Made by a program: the position numbers and the translations under genes | Assembly (NCBI GenBank): GCA_022842985.1 | Contig: JALHON010000019.1 | Location: 1 to 33,369 of the forward strand | DNA: 33,369 nt | Reading direction: 5' to 3' | Source of the DNA: Acidobacteriota bacterium | GTDB lineage: Bacteria > Acidobacteriota > Vicinamibacteria > Vicinamibacterales > UBA2999 | Part shown: in pieces, positions 8,381 through 15,120 of the stretch | Numbering within the stretch: the first letter of the stretch is position 1 | Layout: each line of letters begins with the position of its first letter | Notes under the pieces: model-generated | What the model was told of the DNA's origin: nothing | Database searches by the model: none | The model's input: only the letters and a program-made list of their open reading frames with translations

Positions 8381-8734
8381 GCCCTCGGGCTCGAGGGCGA
8401 AACACGCGCCTGTCAGGCGGTGGAAGCCCGCGGCTATCGCGTGCTGGCGCGGCGCTACCGCACGCGGCACGGTGAGCTCGACATCGTCGCGCGCCATGAC
8501 GGTGCCATCGTGTTCGTCGAAGTGAAGACCCGCCGGGGTGGCAGCTTTGGCGGACCCGCGGCGGCGGTGACGTGGCAGAAACAGCGACGCCTCGTGGCGA
8601 TGGCCACCGACTATCTGGCGCGGCATCGCCTGGAGCGTTGCGCCGTGCGTTTCGACGTGGTGAGCGTGGAGTTCCTGGCCGACCGGGGCCCCGTGGTCAC
8701 GATCATTCCCGACGCCTTCCGGCCCGGCTGGTGA
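8363..8734 (+). CDS. yraN: YraN/UPF0102 family protein (endonuclease-like fold)
   Basis: A 123-residue UPF0102 protein, a small family with a restriction-endonuclease-like (PD-(D/E)XK) fold. The signature is LGLEGETRACQAVEARGYRVLARRYRT-type start followed by GELDIVARHDGAIVFVEVKTR at residues 33-53, where the Glu/Asp and E-V-K residues form the putative metal site. The C-terminal RFDVVSVEF is also typical. Biological role is not settled; it is often near rnhB or rplS in other bacteria, which is not so here. The only in-frame start is the ATG inside the perfect hairpin at 8354-8380. Confidence 0.9.
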   Translation: MTHARQALGLEGETRACQAVEARGYRVLARRYRTRHGELDIVARHDGAIVFVEVKTRRGGSFGGPAAAVTWQKQRRLVAMATDYLARHRLERCAVRFDVVSVEFLADRGPVVTIIPDAFRPGW

Positions 8735-8745
8735 ACCGTTCGGTG

Positions 8746-8751
8746 TACGCT
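8746..8751 (+). promoter_or_regulatory. Putative -10 element (TACGCT) for the galT-like gene
   Basis: TACGCT ends 8 nt before the ATG at 8760, so transcription would begin at about 8758, leaving a leader of about 2 nt. No clear -35 and no ribosome binding site are seen. Confidence 0.35.
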
Positions 8752-8759
8752 AGATCGCG

Positions 8760-9755
8760 ATGTCGGAGTGGCGTGCGGATCCGGTGACCGGGCAGTGGAC
8801 CATCGTGGCGGACGACCTGCCGCTGGCCCGGCGCGACTTCGTGCTCGACGGCGTGAGCCGCCCGCTCGACACGCCGTGTCCGCTCTGTGAGGGGCGTGAG
8901 CTCACCGCCGGCCACGAGATCACCGCCGTGCGTCACGGCTCGGCGCCGGATGCTCCGGGCTGGTCGCTGCGCGTCGTGCCGAACCGGGTACCGGCGCTGC
9001 GGGTGGAAGCCGGCGTGAGCGGCGCGCACGACGGCCTCTTCGTGCACCGGCCCGGCCTTGGCGCGCACGAGGTCGTCGTCGAGACCCCGCGCCACGACGT
9101 GTCGTGGTACACGATGACGGCCGACGAACTGGGCTGCGTCCTGACCGCGTGGCGCGACCGGATGGCGGACCTGCGCCGGGACGGCCGGATGCGGTCGGCC
9201 GTGGCGTTCAAGAACCACGGGGTGGAGGCTGGCGCCCGCCTGACGCACGCGCACTCGCAGATCGTCGCCACGCCGGTCGTCCCGCCGGCCATCACACACG
9301 AAGTGGACGCGGCGCGCCGCCATCACACGGCCACCGGCACGTGCCTGTTCTGCGACCTCGTGGCGCAGGAACTGGCCGCCGGCGTGCGCGTGGTGCGCCA
9401 GACGCCCGCCTGCGTGGCGCTCGCGCCCTACGCCTCGCGCACGCCCTTCGAAACGTGGCTGCTGCCGGTGCGCCACGGCGCCCGCTTCGACGAGGCGACG
9501 GCAGACGACATCGCCGGTCTGGCCGCGTTGCTGCGCCAGGTGCTCGAGCAGGTAGGGCGCGAGCTGGAACGGCCGGCGTTCAACGCCGTGCTGCATTCCG
9601 CGCCGTTCGACGAACCGGGCGACGGCGCCTACCACTGGCATCTCGAACTTGTGCCCCGGGTGCTGCGCGCGAGCGGGCTGGACGTCGGGGCCGGCCTGCC
9701 CATCAACCCCGTCTCCCCGGAAAAAGCGGCACGCGTGCTGCGCGGCGGTGGGTGA
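8760..9755 (+). CDS. Galactose-1-phosphate uridylyltransferase-like nucleotidyltransferase
   Basis: A 331-residue protein of the GalT branch of the HIT superfamily. It starts with SEWRADPVTGQWTIVA and has a zinc-like CPLCEGRE, the active-site H-x-H-x-Q in THAHSQIVATPVVPP, a second CLFC pair and the second-domain YHWHLELVPR. Classical GalT has H-P-H-x-Q at the catalytic site; here the middle residue is Ala. The HxHSQ...PVVPP block and the INPVSPEKAARVLR ending resemble, from memory, the plant At5g18200 type, which is an ADP-glucose phosphorylase. So the substrate may be ADP-glucose or another sugar nucleotide. No galK or galE is adjacent. Confidence 0.88.
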   Translation: MSEWRADPVTGQWTIVADDLPLARRDFVLDGVSRPLDTPCPLCEGRELTAGHEITAVRHGSAPDAPGWSLRVVPNRVPALRVEAGVSGAHDGLFVHRPGLGAHEVVVETPRHDVSWYTMTADELGCVLTAWRDRMADLRRDGRMRSAVAFKNHGVEAGARLTHAHSQIVATPVVPPAITHEVDAARRHHTATGTCLFCDLVAQELAAGVRVVRQTPACVALAPYASRTPFETWLLPVRHGARFDEATADDIAGLAALLRQVLEQVGRELERPAFNAVLHSAPFDEPGDGAYHWHLELVPRVLRASGLDVGAGLPINPVSPEKAARVLRGGG

Positions 9756-9779
9756 GGGGAACAATTTCGCCCGGACCGC

Positions 9780-9808
9780 TTGCCGCGGATCGCGGCATTT
9801 GTTACACT
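9780..9808 (+). promoter_or_regulatory. Sigma-70-type promoter of tRNA-Gly
   Basis: TTGCCG (9780-9785) and TACACT (9803-9808) are separated by 17 bp, and transcription would begin near 9815, ten bases before the mature tRNA 5' end. This is the best -35/-10 pair in the window. Confidence 0.6.
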
Positions 9809-9824
9809 TCCAGAACGTTCCCGG

Positions 9825-9899
9825 GCGGGAATAACTCAGTGGTAGAGTGCGACCTTGCCAAGGTCGAAGTCGCGGGTTCGAATCCCGTTTCCCGCTCCA
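9825..9899 (+). tRNA. tRNA-Gly (GCC)
   Basis: A complete cloverleaf can be folded. The acceptor stem GCGGGAA pairs with TTCCCGC (9889-9895). The anticodon loop is TTGCCAA with GCC at 9857-9859. The T arm is CGGGTTCGAATCCCG. The CCA end (9897-9899) is encoded. It is followed at once by a hairpin repeat. Confidence 0.97.
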
Positions 9900-9929
9900 A
9901 CTTTCGCTCCATGGTGCTCAGCGAAGGTT
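9899..9929 (+). terminator. Hairpin directly after tRNA-Gly
   Basis: AACTTTCGCT (9899-9908) pairs with AGCGAAGGTT (9920-9929), one pair being G-U, around an 11-nt loop. The base of the stem shares the final A of the tRNA CCA. A short TTGTCT follows. It may be a terminator or a processing signal. Confidence 0.5.
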
Positions 9930-9965
9930 GTCTCGCCGAAGCCCGCAGCGCGGGCGAAGGCGGAC
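9899..9965 (+). repeat. tRNA-trailer repeat, copy 1
   Basis: This 67-bp unit begins at the last base of tRNA-Gly and has two parts. The first is a 10-bp hairpin with an 11-nt loop. The second is TTGTCTCGCCGAAGCC...GGCGAAGGCGGAC, which folds as CGCC/GGCG, an internal loop GAAG/CGAA, and CCCGC/GCGGG. Copy 2 follows tRNA-Cys with the same architecture. Confidence 0.75.
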
Positions 9966-10021
9966 GGCACGGTCTTGTGAGACACTAGCCCCCGACCGCA
10001 CGATCCCCACCAGCTCCAAGC

Positions 10022-10094
<73 letters not shown>

Positions 10095-10095
<1 letters not shown>

Positions 10096-10123
10096 ACTTC
10101 CGCGAGTTATCCCGGCGGAAGTT
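10095..10123 (+). terminator. Hairpin directly after tRNA-Cys
   Basis: AACTTCCGC (10095-10103) pairs perfectly with GCGGAAGTT (10115-10123) around an 11-nt loop. As after tRNA-Gly, the stem begins at the CCA end and is followed by GTCT. The loop sequence is unrelated to that of the first copy. Confidence 0.55.
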
Positions 10124-10157
10124 GTCTCGCCGAAGCCGCGTAGAGGCGAAGGCGGAC
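10095..10157 (+). repeat. tRNA-trailer repeat, copy 2
   Basis: This 63-bp unit has the same parts as copy 1: a 9-bp hairpin with 11-nt loop, then TTGTCTCGCCGAAGCC and GGCGAAGGCGGAC around a different, shorter centre. CGCC/GGCG and the GAAG/CGAA internal loop are kept exactly. Confidence 0.75.
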
Positions 10158-10196
10158 CGCATCGATCGCTGGCGGCGGGGCCTGCATGCATCCAAG

Positions 10197-10390
10197 GCCG
10201 GCCTTACGCAGTTCGATCGGCGGCTCCGCTTCGCGCGTCGGTCACTCGCACCTTCCGGCGGCTTGCGCCTGCACAAGCCCTCAGGGGGCCCCCAGCCCCT
10301 GCCCTGGGGTTGCGCGCACTCTCGGTGCGAGTGTCGGATTCGTTCGCGCCGCGCTCAGAGTCGCCGCCGATCGAACCGCGTCAGGCCGGC
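10197..10390 (-). repeat. ~195-bp hairpin element, copy A (inverted relative to B and C)
   Basis: The ends form a 28-bp terminal inverted repeat (10197-10224 with 10363-10390) with 26 matches. Read on the minus strand, the interior matches copies B and C closely, including GCGGCGACTCTGAGCGCGGCG, CACTCGCACCGAGAGTGCG, GGGGGCCCCCT, GGGCTTGTGCAGG and GGTGCGAGTGACCGACGCGC. CACTCGCACC pairs with GGTGCGAGTG across the element, and GGCTTG with CAAGCC forms an inner hairpin. It has no coding potential that I would defend. It lies 39 bp after the tRNA-Cys repeat. Confidence 0.85.
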
Positions 10391-10457
10391 AGGCCGGGGC
10401 GCCCGTCGCCACCAGGGGCCATTCAAGCTTTCCGCCCGATGGCCGATTCCTCAGGCC

Positions 10458-10625
10458 ATGAACGTCAACTCCACCTCGTCCTCCGCGGCCGCCCTCGAAG
10501 CGCAGCGCGAAATCATCGTCATGAAGAAGCAGCAGGATGTGGCGAAGGAAGTCGGGCAGGCGCTCGTGGAGTTGGTGAAGGACACCCCGGCGCCTGCGCC
10601 GGGGCGTATCGACACCTACGCGTAA
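10458..10625 (+). CDS. Small protein, possibly YjfB-type putative motility protein
   Basis: A 55-residue ORF starting at ATG 10458. The sequence is a Ser/Ala-rich start, an amphipathic helix EAQREIIVMKKQQDVAKEVGQ, then ALVELVKDTPAPAPGRIDTYA. A helix with a VMKKQQD core, a Gln-x-Leu-Val segment, a Pro linker and a D-x-Y-A end recalls the small YjfB-like putative motility proteins, but the match is from memory and weak. No strong ribosome binding site is seen. It lies between hairpin element A and the membrane protein gene. It may also be a lineage-specific protein. Confidence 0.5.
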   Translation: MNVNSTSSSAAALEAQREIIVMKKQQDVAKEVGQALVELVKDTPAPAPGRIDTYA

Positions 10626-10653
10626 GGGCGGCGGCCGCCGATACGACGGCCGA

Positions 10654-11943
10654 TTGAACGGGAGCCCTGCACGTTCCGGCGCCGCCTCGCGCGCGCCCCT
10701 CTGGTGGTTCGGCGTTGCCGCCGTCGCGCTGGCGCTGGCCATCGCCAGTCTGGTCCTCCGCGGCCTGAGTGCCGCCGGCCCGGCGTTGACGGCGTCGCGG
10801 TATCTGGACTGGCTGCTCGCGGTCTCGGCATGCCTTGTCCCCGCATGGCGTCTGTGCTGGAGCGGGCGCGTCCGCAGAGTCGCCGACAGCCTGGCACGCA
10901 CACGATCGCGCCGGATAGCCGTGTCACTCGGCCTCAGTATGGCGGCGATGGTTGCCCTCCTGGCCGTGGCCTTCGCGGTGTTCCTCTGGCGTGGGCAGGT
11001 CGCCTACTCAATCGAGCACGACCTCAGTGGCTTGCCGCCGTCGACTAACGAAATCAGGATCGCCGGACTGGCGCGGCTCGCGACCACGACCCCGAACGAG
11101 CATCGGCTTCTCCGCGCCTATCTGGCCCGGAACTATCGCTGGATGGTGACCACGCGGGACGGCCAGCGCGTGGCGTTCCTCCGCGGCGGTGTGCCAGGCG
11201 CGCGGGTCCATGGCTCGAATGGCTATCAGTCCATCGGCACTGACGCCGCGCGCGGGCAGTATCGCCTGGGCGTCTATCTCGACACGCCGACACCGCCACC
11301 GTCTCGGGGGCCGATTGACACCGCGACGGCCGGAACGTCGGCCACGCGGGTGCGACTGCTGAAGCCACCGCTGGCCACCGTGCCTTACGACTCGTGGTTG
11401 TGGATCGCCGGCCGGTCGGCCGCTGTCGAGCTCTTCGAGCAGAGCGCCGTGCCGGAGCGCGTGGTGTCGAACGCGCTCATCGCGGAGTTCGGCACCGAGC
11501 TCTCGCGCGTGTTTGCCGCTGTGGACGCGTCCGCACTGGACGACCTGCTCGAGGCGGGTTCGCTCGCGGCGGTGAGCGATCCTCTGCTGGCGGTCGAGGC
11601 CGGCGAGCAGCAGCCTGGCGACGAGCACGCGCTCGGGCACGGTGTCTACGTCGTACGAGGTGCGGTCAATCCCGGTGAAGAAGGCCACGTGACCCTGCGC
11701 GCCATCGACGCGACCAGCGACACCACGCTTGATGTCACCGCGCTGCCCGCGCCGTTGGAGTACGTGGGATGGTCCGCCGACGAGTCGCGGCGCTATCGCT
11801 ACGGCTTCGACGTGATTGTCGAAGACCGCGACGAGCGGGAGCAGATTGCCGCGCGGTTCGAACTGTGGTTCACGCCGTCGAACGGCGGACCGCCGCGGCG
11901 CCTGTCGGGCGTCGAACGGGTCATCCGCGGCTATCGCTACTGA
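10654..11943 (+). CDS. Unknown membrane-anchored protein
   Basis: A 429-residue protein that I do not recognise. There are three likely membrane segments near residues 16-36, 48-66 and 88-111, then a long soluble region of about 315 residues with several short beta-rich stretches and no known catalytic motif. The C-terminal part, with VEDRDEREQIAARFELWF and an RRLSGVERVIRGYRY end, could be a beta-sandwich. The frame has no ATG near the start; TTG at 10654 is the earliest plausible one, without a clear ribosome binding site, so the start is uncertain. Base usage looks slightly less GC-extreme than in its neighbours. The gene lies between two oppositely oriented copies of the ~195-bp hairpin element. 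Confidence 0.7.
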   Translation: MNGSPARSGAASRAPLWWFGVAAVALALAIASLVLRGLSAAGPALTASRYLDWLLAVSACLVPAWRLCWSGRVRRVADSLARTRSRRIAVSLGLSMAAMVALLAVAFAVFLWRGQVAYSIEHDLSGLPPSTNEIRIAGLARLATTTPNEHRLLRAYLARNYRWMVTTRDGQRVAFLRGGVPGARVHGSNGYQSIGTDAARGQYRLGVYLDTPTPPPSRGPIDTATAGTSATRVRLLKPPLATVPYDSWLWIAGRSAAVELFEQSAVPERVVSNALIAEFGTELSRVFAAVDASALDDLLEAGSLAAVSDPLLAVEAGEQQPGDEHALGHGVYVVRGAVNPGEEGHVTLRAIDATSDTTLDVTALPAPLEYVGWSADESRRYRYGFDVIVEDRDEREQIAARFELWFTPSNGGPPRRLSGVERVIRGYRY

Positions 11944-11947
11944 ATGA

Positions 11948-11961
11948 GGCGCCGCGGCGCC
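11948..11961 (+). terminator. GC palindrome after the membrane protein gene
   Basis: GGCGCCGCGGCGCC is a perfect 14-bp palindrome 5 bp after the stop codon. It can form a short hairpin, but there is no T-tract. Terminator function is a guess. Confidence 0.3.
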
Positions 11962-11986
11962 GCATTGGTGCTCGCAGGCGGGGCGT

Positions 11987-12180
11987 GGCGGACCGGTCCC
12001 CTCCGATTGGCGGCGACTCTGAGCGCGGCGTGAACGGATCCGACACTCGCACCGAGAGTGCGGGTGCCTCCTGGGCAGGGGATGGGGGCCCCCTAAGGGC
12101 TTGTGCAGGCGCAGGTCGCCGAAAGGTGCGAATGACCGACGCGCGAAGCGGAGCCGACGAGCGGAGGGGACCGGTCCGCC
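11987..12180 (+). repeat. ~195-bp hairpin element, copy B
   Basis: The ends are a perfect 19-bp inverted repeat, GGCGGACCGGTCCCCTCCG (11987-12005) with its exact complement at 12162-12180. This outer arm differs in sequence from those of copies A and C, but the interior from 12006 to 12161 is clearly homologous. The inner GGCTTG/CAGGTC pair still forms through two G-U pairs. It lies between an unknown membrane protein gene and the 3' end of the pirin gene. Confidence 0.85.
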
Positions 12181-12185
12181 CCGCC

Positions 12186-12218
12186 CCGCGGATCGAACGG
12201 GGAACGTTCGACCCGCGG
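12186..12218 (-). terminator. Long hairpin downstream of the pirin gene
   Basis: CCGCGGATCGAACG (12186-12199) and CGTTCGACCCGCGG (12205-12218) form a 14-bp stem with a 5-nt loop. The single mismatch is a G-U pair in RNA made from the minus strand, which fits a terminator for the pirin transcript. There is no U-tract. Confidence 0.55.
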
Positions 12219-12229
12219 CTCCTGTTTCG

Positions 12230-13153
12230 CTAGCGAATATCCAGGAACGTCCCCGCGCGGAGCTGCGCGAACGCCTGCGCGATCTCTTCGTTCGTGTTCA
12301 TCACGACCGGCCCGCGCCAGGCGATCGGCTCCTTGATGGGGGCACCCGACACGAGCAGGAAGCGCATGCCCTGCTCTCCGGCACGGACGCGAATCTCGTC
12401 ACCCGCGTCGAACACCGTCAGCGAGCGGTTCGCCACATCGGTGCCGTAGCGCGCGCGGTCGTCATCGAGCAGGCCGCCCGGCGTCACGACGTCGGTGGCC
12501 ACCGCGCGGGGTTCGGACGCATCACGGAACGCGCCGCTGCCGTCGAACACGTAAGCGAAGACGTTCTGCGACCGCGCCACCGGAATGGTGCGCTCGACGC
12601 CGGCCGGCACCGTGATGTCGAGGTACTGCGGCGAGGCCGCGATGCCCTCGACCGGACCACGCCGTCCCCAGAATTCGCCGGCGATGATCCGCACCTTCGT
12701 GCCGTCGTCGTCGGTCACTTCCTCGATGTCCTTCGACGCCACTTCCTGGTAGCGCGGCGCCGTCATCTTCTGCGCGGCCGGCAGGTTGGCCCAGAGCTGG
12801 AAGCCGTGCATGCGTCCGGCGGCGTCGCCGTGGGGCATCTCCTGGTGCACGATGCCGCGGCCAGCCGTCATCCATTGCACGTCACCCGGGCCGATGGCGC
12901 CCTCGTTGCCGAGGCTGTCGGCGTGGTCCACTGTGCCGGCGAGCACGTAGGTGATGGTCTCGATGCCGCGATGCGGATGCCAGGGAAAACCGCGGAGGTA
13001 GTCGTCGGGCACGTCATTGCGGAAGTCGTCGAGCAACAGGAAGGGATCCGTGCTCTCGGTGTCGCCGAAGCCGAAGGCGCGGCGCAAGTGCACGCCGGCC
13101 CCCTCGAGGGTGGGCGTGGCAAGGACGTGGGAGCGGACGGCGCGAAGCGACAT
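12230..13153 (-). CDS. Pirin family protein
   Basis: A 307-residue bicupin of the pirin family. The N-terminal cupin keeps all four iron ligands of the family: His59 and His61 in FPWHPHRGIET, His103 and Glu105 in GRGIVHQEMP. Bacterial pirins such as YhhW are quercetin 2,3-dioxygenases, while others act as redox-sensing regulators, so the substrate is open. An exact AGGAGG ribosome binding site lies about 5 nt before the ATG at 13153, which fixes the start. It follows the MFS gene by 43 bp on the same strand and may be co-transcribed with it. Confidence 0.92.
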   Translation of the reverse strand: MSLRAVRSHVLATPTLEGAGVHLRRAFGFGDTESTDPFLLLDDFRNDVPDDYLRGFPWHPHRGIETITYVLAGTVDHADSLGNEGAIGPGDVQWMTAGRGIVHQEMPHGDAAGRMHGFQLWANLPAAQKMTAPRYQEVASKDIEEVTDDDGTKVRIIAGEFWGRRGPVEGIAASPQYLDITVPAGVERTIPVARSQNVFAYVFDGSGAFRDASEPRAVATDVVTPGGLLDDDRARYGTDVANRSLTVFDAGDEIRVRAGEQGMRFLLVSGAPIKEPIAWRGPVVMNTNEEIAQAFAQLRAGTFLDIR

Positions 13154-13196
13154 GGACCCTCCTGGGGGAACCCGTGTGATAACACCTGTTCGATGC

Positions 13197-14483
13197 CTAG
13201 GCCCGGGGCGTCGTTTCGTCCGGCAGGCCCAGCGTGAGCAGGGCGCCGGCCACGAGTCCGGCAGCCAGCACCCAGAGGCCGGCCGCGAAGCTGCCGGTCG
13301 TGTCACGCGCGTAGCCGACGAGCGTCGGGCCGACGAAGCCGCCGATGTTGCCCACGGCGTTGACGAGCGCCACGCCGCCCGCCGCGGCCGTGCCGCGCAG
13401 GAAGGCCGTGGGCAGGGCCCAGAAGGGGCCGAGCGCGCCCCAGATGCCGAAGGCCGCGATCGAGAGCGCCACGAGCGACAACGTCACGGACGCCGGCACG
13501 GTGGCGGCGGCGATGAAGCCGGCGGCGCCGATGAGCGCCGGCAGCGCCACGTGCCGCCGGCGTTCACCGCTGCGGTCGGAACTGCGCCCCACGAACACCA
13601 TGCCCACCGCGGCGACCACGTACGGCAGCGACGAGATGAGCGCCACCGCGCTCGACGGCAGCGTGCCGAGCGACTGCACGATCTGCGGCAGCCAGAAGCT
13701 CACGCCGTAGAAGGCGAGCACGATGCAGAAGTAGATGGCGGCCAGTCGCCACAGGCGCCCGGAACGCAGCGCGCCACGCATGTCGTGATGGGCATCCGGG
13801 GCGGCGCGGGCTTCCGCCTCGAGCGTCGAGACGAGCCACGTGCGCTCGGCATCCGTGAGCCACCGTGCCTCGGCTGGCCTGGTATCGAGGCGGCGCCAGA
13901 CGACCGGCGCGAGCAGGATGGCGGGAATCCCCTCGATGATGAAGAGCCACTGCCAGCCGCGCAGCCCGAGGACGCCGTCGAAGAGCAGCAGCCCGCTGGA
14001 GATCGGGCCGCCGATGACGCCGGCGATGGCCGTGCCGGTCATGAAGAGCGCCACGGCGTGCGCGCGCTCGCGGGCCGGGAACCACTGCGTGAGGTAGTAG
14101 ATGATGCCCGGGAAGAATCCGGCCTCGGCGGCGCCGAGCAGGAAGCGCAGCAGGTAGAAGGTCGTGGCATCGCGCACGAACGCCATACCAATCGACACGA
14201 GACCCCAGGTGAGCATGATCCGGCCGATCCAGGCGCGGGCGCCGACGCGGGCGAGGATGAGATTGCTCGGCACTTCCAGGAGCGTGTACGACACGAAGAA
14301 GATGCCGGAGCCAAGCCCGTAGACCGTGGCCGAGAACCCGAGGTCGCGGTTCATGTCGAGCGCCGCGAAGCCGATGTTCACGCGGTCGAGGTAAGCGACG
14401 ACGTAGAGCAGGAAGAGGAACGGGATGAGGCGCCGGCGCAGGGCGGCGATAGCCGTGACTGATGGGGGTGGGGGAGCCGGCAT
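13197..14483 (-). CDS. MFS transporter, anion:cation symporter (ACS) type
   Basis: A 428-residue major facilitator with about 12 membrane segments. The first helix region, FLLYVVAYLDRVNIGFAALDM, followed by FFVSYTLLEVPSNLIL and the FLLGAAEAGFFPGI motif, is characteristic of the ACS subfamily (phthalate, tartrate, hexuronate or 4-hydroxyphenylacetate permeases). The cytoplasmic loop carries the usual RPAEARWLTDAER segment. The substrate is probably an organic or aromatic acid anion, but cannot be read off. The downstream pirin gene would fit aromatic or flavonoid metabolism. The ATG at 14483 has a short upstream region with TATGCC and CATGAT. Confidence 0.9.
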   Translation of the reverse strand: MPAPPPPSVTAIAALRRRLIPFLFLLYVVAYLDRVNIGFAALDMNRDLGFSATVYGLGSGIFFVSYTLLEVPSNLILARVGARAWIGRIMLTWGLVSIGMAFVRDATTFYLLRFLLGAAEAGFFPGIIYYLTQWFPARERAHAVALFMTGTAIAGVIGGPISSGLLLFDGVLGLRGWQWLFIIEGIPAILLAPVVWRRLDTRPAEARWLTDAERTWLVSTLEAEARAAPDAHHDMRGALRSGRLWRLAAIYFCIVLAFYGVSFWLPQIVQSLGTLPSSAVALISSLPYVVAAVGMVFVGRSSDRSGERRRHVALPALIGAAGFIAAATVPASVTLSLVALSIAAFGIWGALGPFWALPTAFLRGTAAAGGVALVNAVGNIGGFVGPTLVGYARDTTGSFAAGLWVLAAGLVAGALLTLGLPDETTPRA

Positions 14484-14687
14484 GCGGCGCCATCATGGCA
14501 TAGCTCGCCGGCGCGGCTCTGGGGCCACAGGAAGTCTTGGTGGCGCGGCGTTCAGAGACGGAAAGTCAGCCAAATTTGGGATAAGAGCGGTGCCAAGAAA
14601 TGACTAATCACACGCGCATCCGTGTGCAACTGGCCGATTTCCTCAGGGAATCCGCCTGGTACGGTCCGTGCTATGTGCTTGGACAGC
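14484..14687. other. Intergenic region between divergent MFS and PilZ genes
   Basis: This 204-bp region is less GC-rich than its surroundings. It contains a perfect palindrome CCAAATTTGG (14570-14579), a hairpin CACACG/CGTGTG (14609-14626) and TATGTG (14672-14677), a possible -10 for the PilZ gene. The palindrome could be an operator. No RNA gene is recognised. Confidence 0.4.
14492..14502 (-). promoter_or_regulatory. Putative -10 region of the MFS-pirin unit
   Basis: On the minus strand this reads TATGCCATGAT. Either TATGCC or CATGAT would place the transcript start within 2-7 nt of the ATG at 14483. There is no clear -35. Confidence 0.3.
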
Positions 14688-15104
14688 ATGAATACGTCGG
14701 GCACCCACCAGAATCCGCTGTCCCCCCTGTCTCTGGCCGCTGACCGCGATCGACGGTCACAGCCCCGTCTCAGTGCCGAGGTCCTCGGGCTCGATGTCGA
14801 CGCCACCCTCTCGCAGGGCGTCTACGTGCGCGTCCTCAACGTGTCGACCGGCGGCGCGCTCGTCGAGCTGCACGAATGGATTCGTCCTGGCACGCGCAGC
14901 GCACTGAAGCTGTCCCGTCCGGCCGATGAGCACATGCCGGCCGACCGGATGGTGGCGAACGGACAGATCGTCAGATGTTGGGTGGACCGCCTGGCGCCGC
15001 TTCGTTACCGAGCGGCGATGGTGTTCGCGCCCCCGCCCGCCGATGTGTCGTCACCGGCCGACGGGACCACGGACCTGACGGTGCTGCTCGAGCGTCCCGC
15101 GTGA
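14688..15104 (+). CDS. PilZ domain protein
   Basis: A 138-residue protein with a PilZ c-di-GMP-binding domain. The two binding motifs are visible: R-x3-R in RRSQPRLSA (Arg23 and Arg27) and D/N-x-S-x2-G in VLNVSTGGALVEL. The later strands with GQIVRCWV and YRAAMVF complete the barrel. No partner domain is present, so it is probably a small adaptor. The ATG at 14688 was chosen because a -10-like TATGTG would start transcription near 14684; the ATG at 14673 is an alternative. It is convergent with the HMG-CoA lyase gene, 16 bp apart. Confidence 0.8.
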   Translation: MNTSGTHQNPLSPLSLAADRDRRSQPRLSAEVLGLDVDATLSQGVYVRVLNVSTGGALVELHEWIRPGTRSALKLSRPADEHMPADRMVANGQIVRCWVDRLAPLRYRAAMVFAPPPADVSSPADGTTDLTVLLERPA

Positions 15105-15120
15105 CCCTGGCGCAGCGGCG

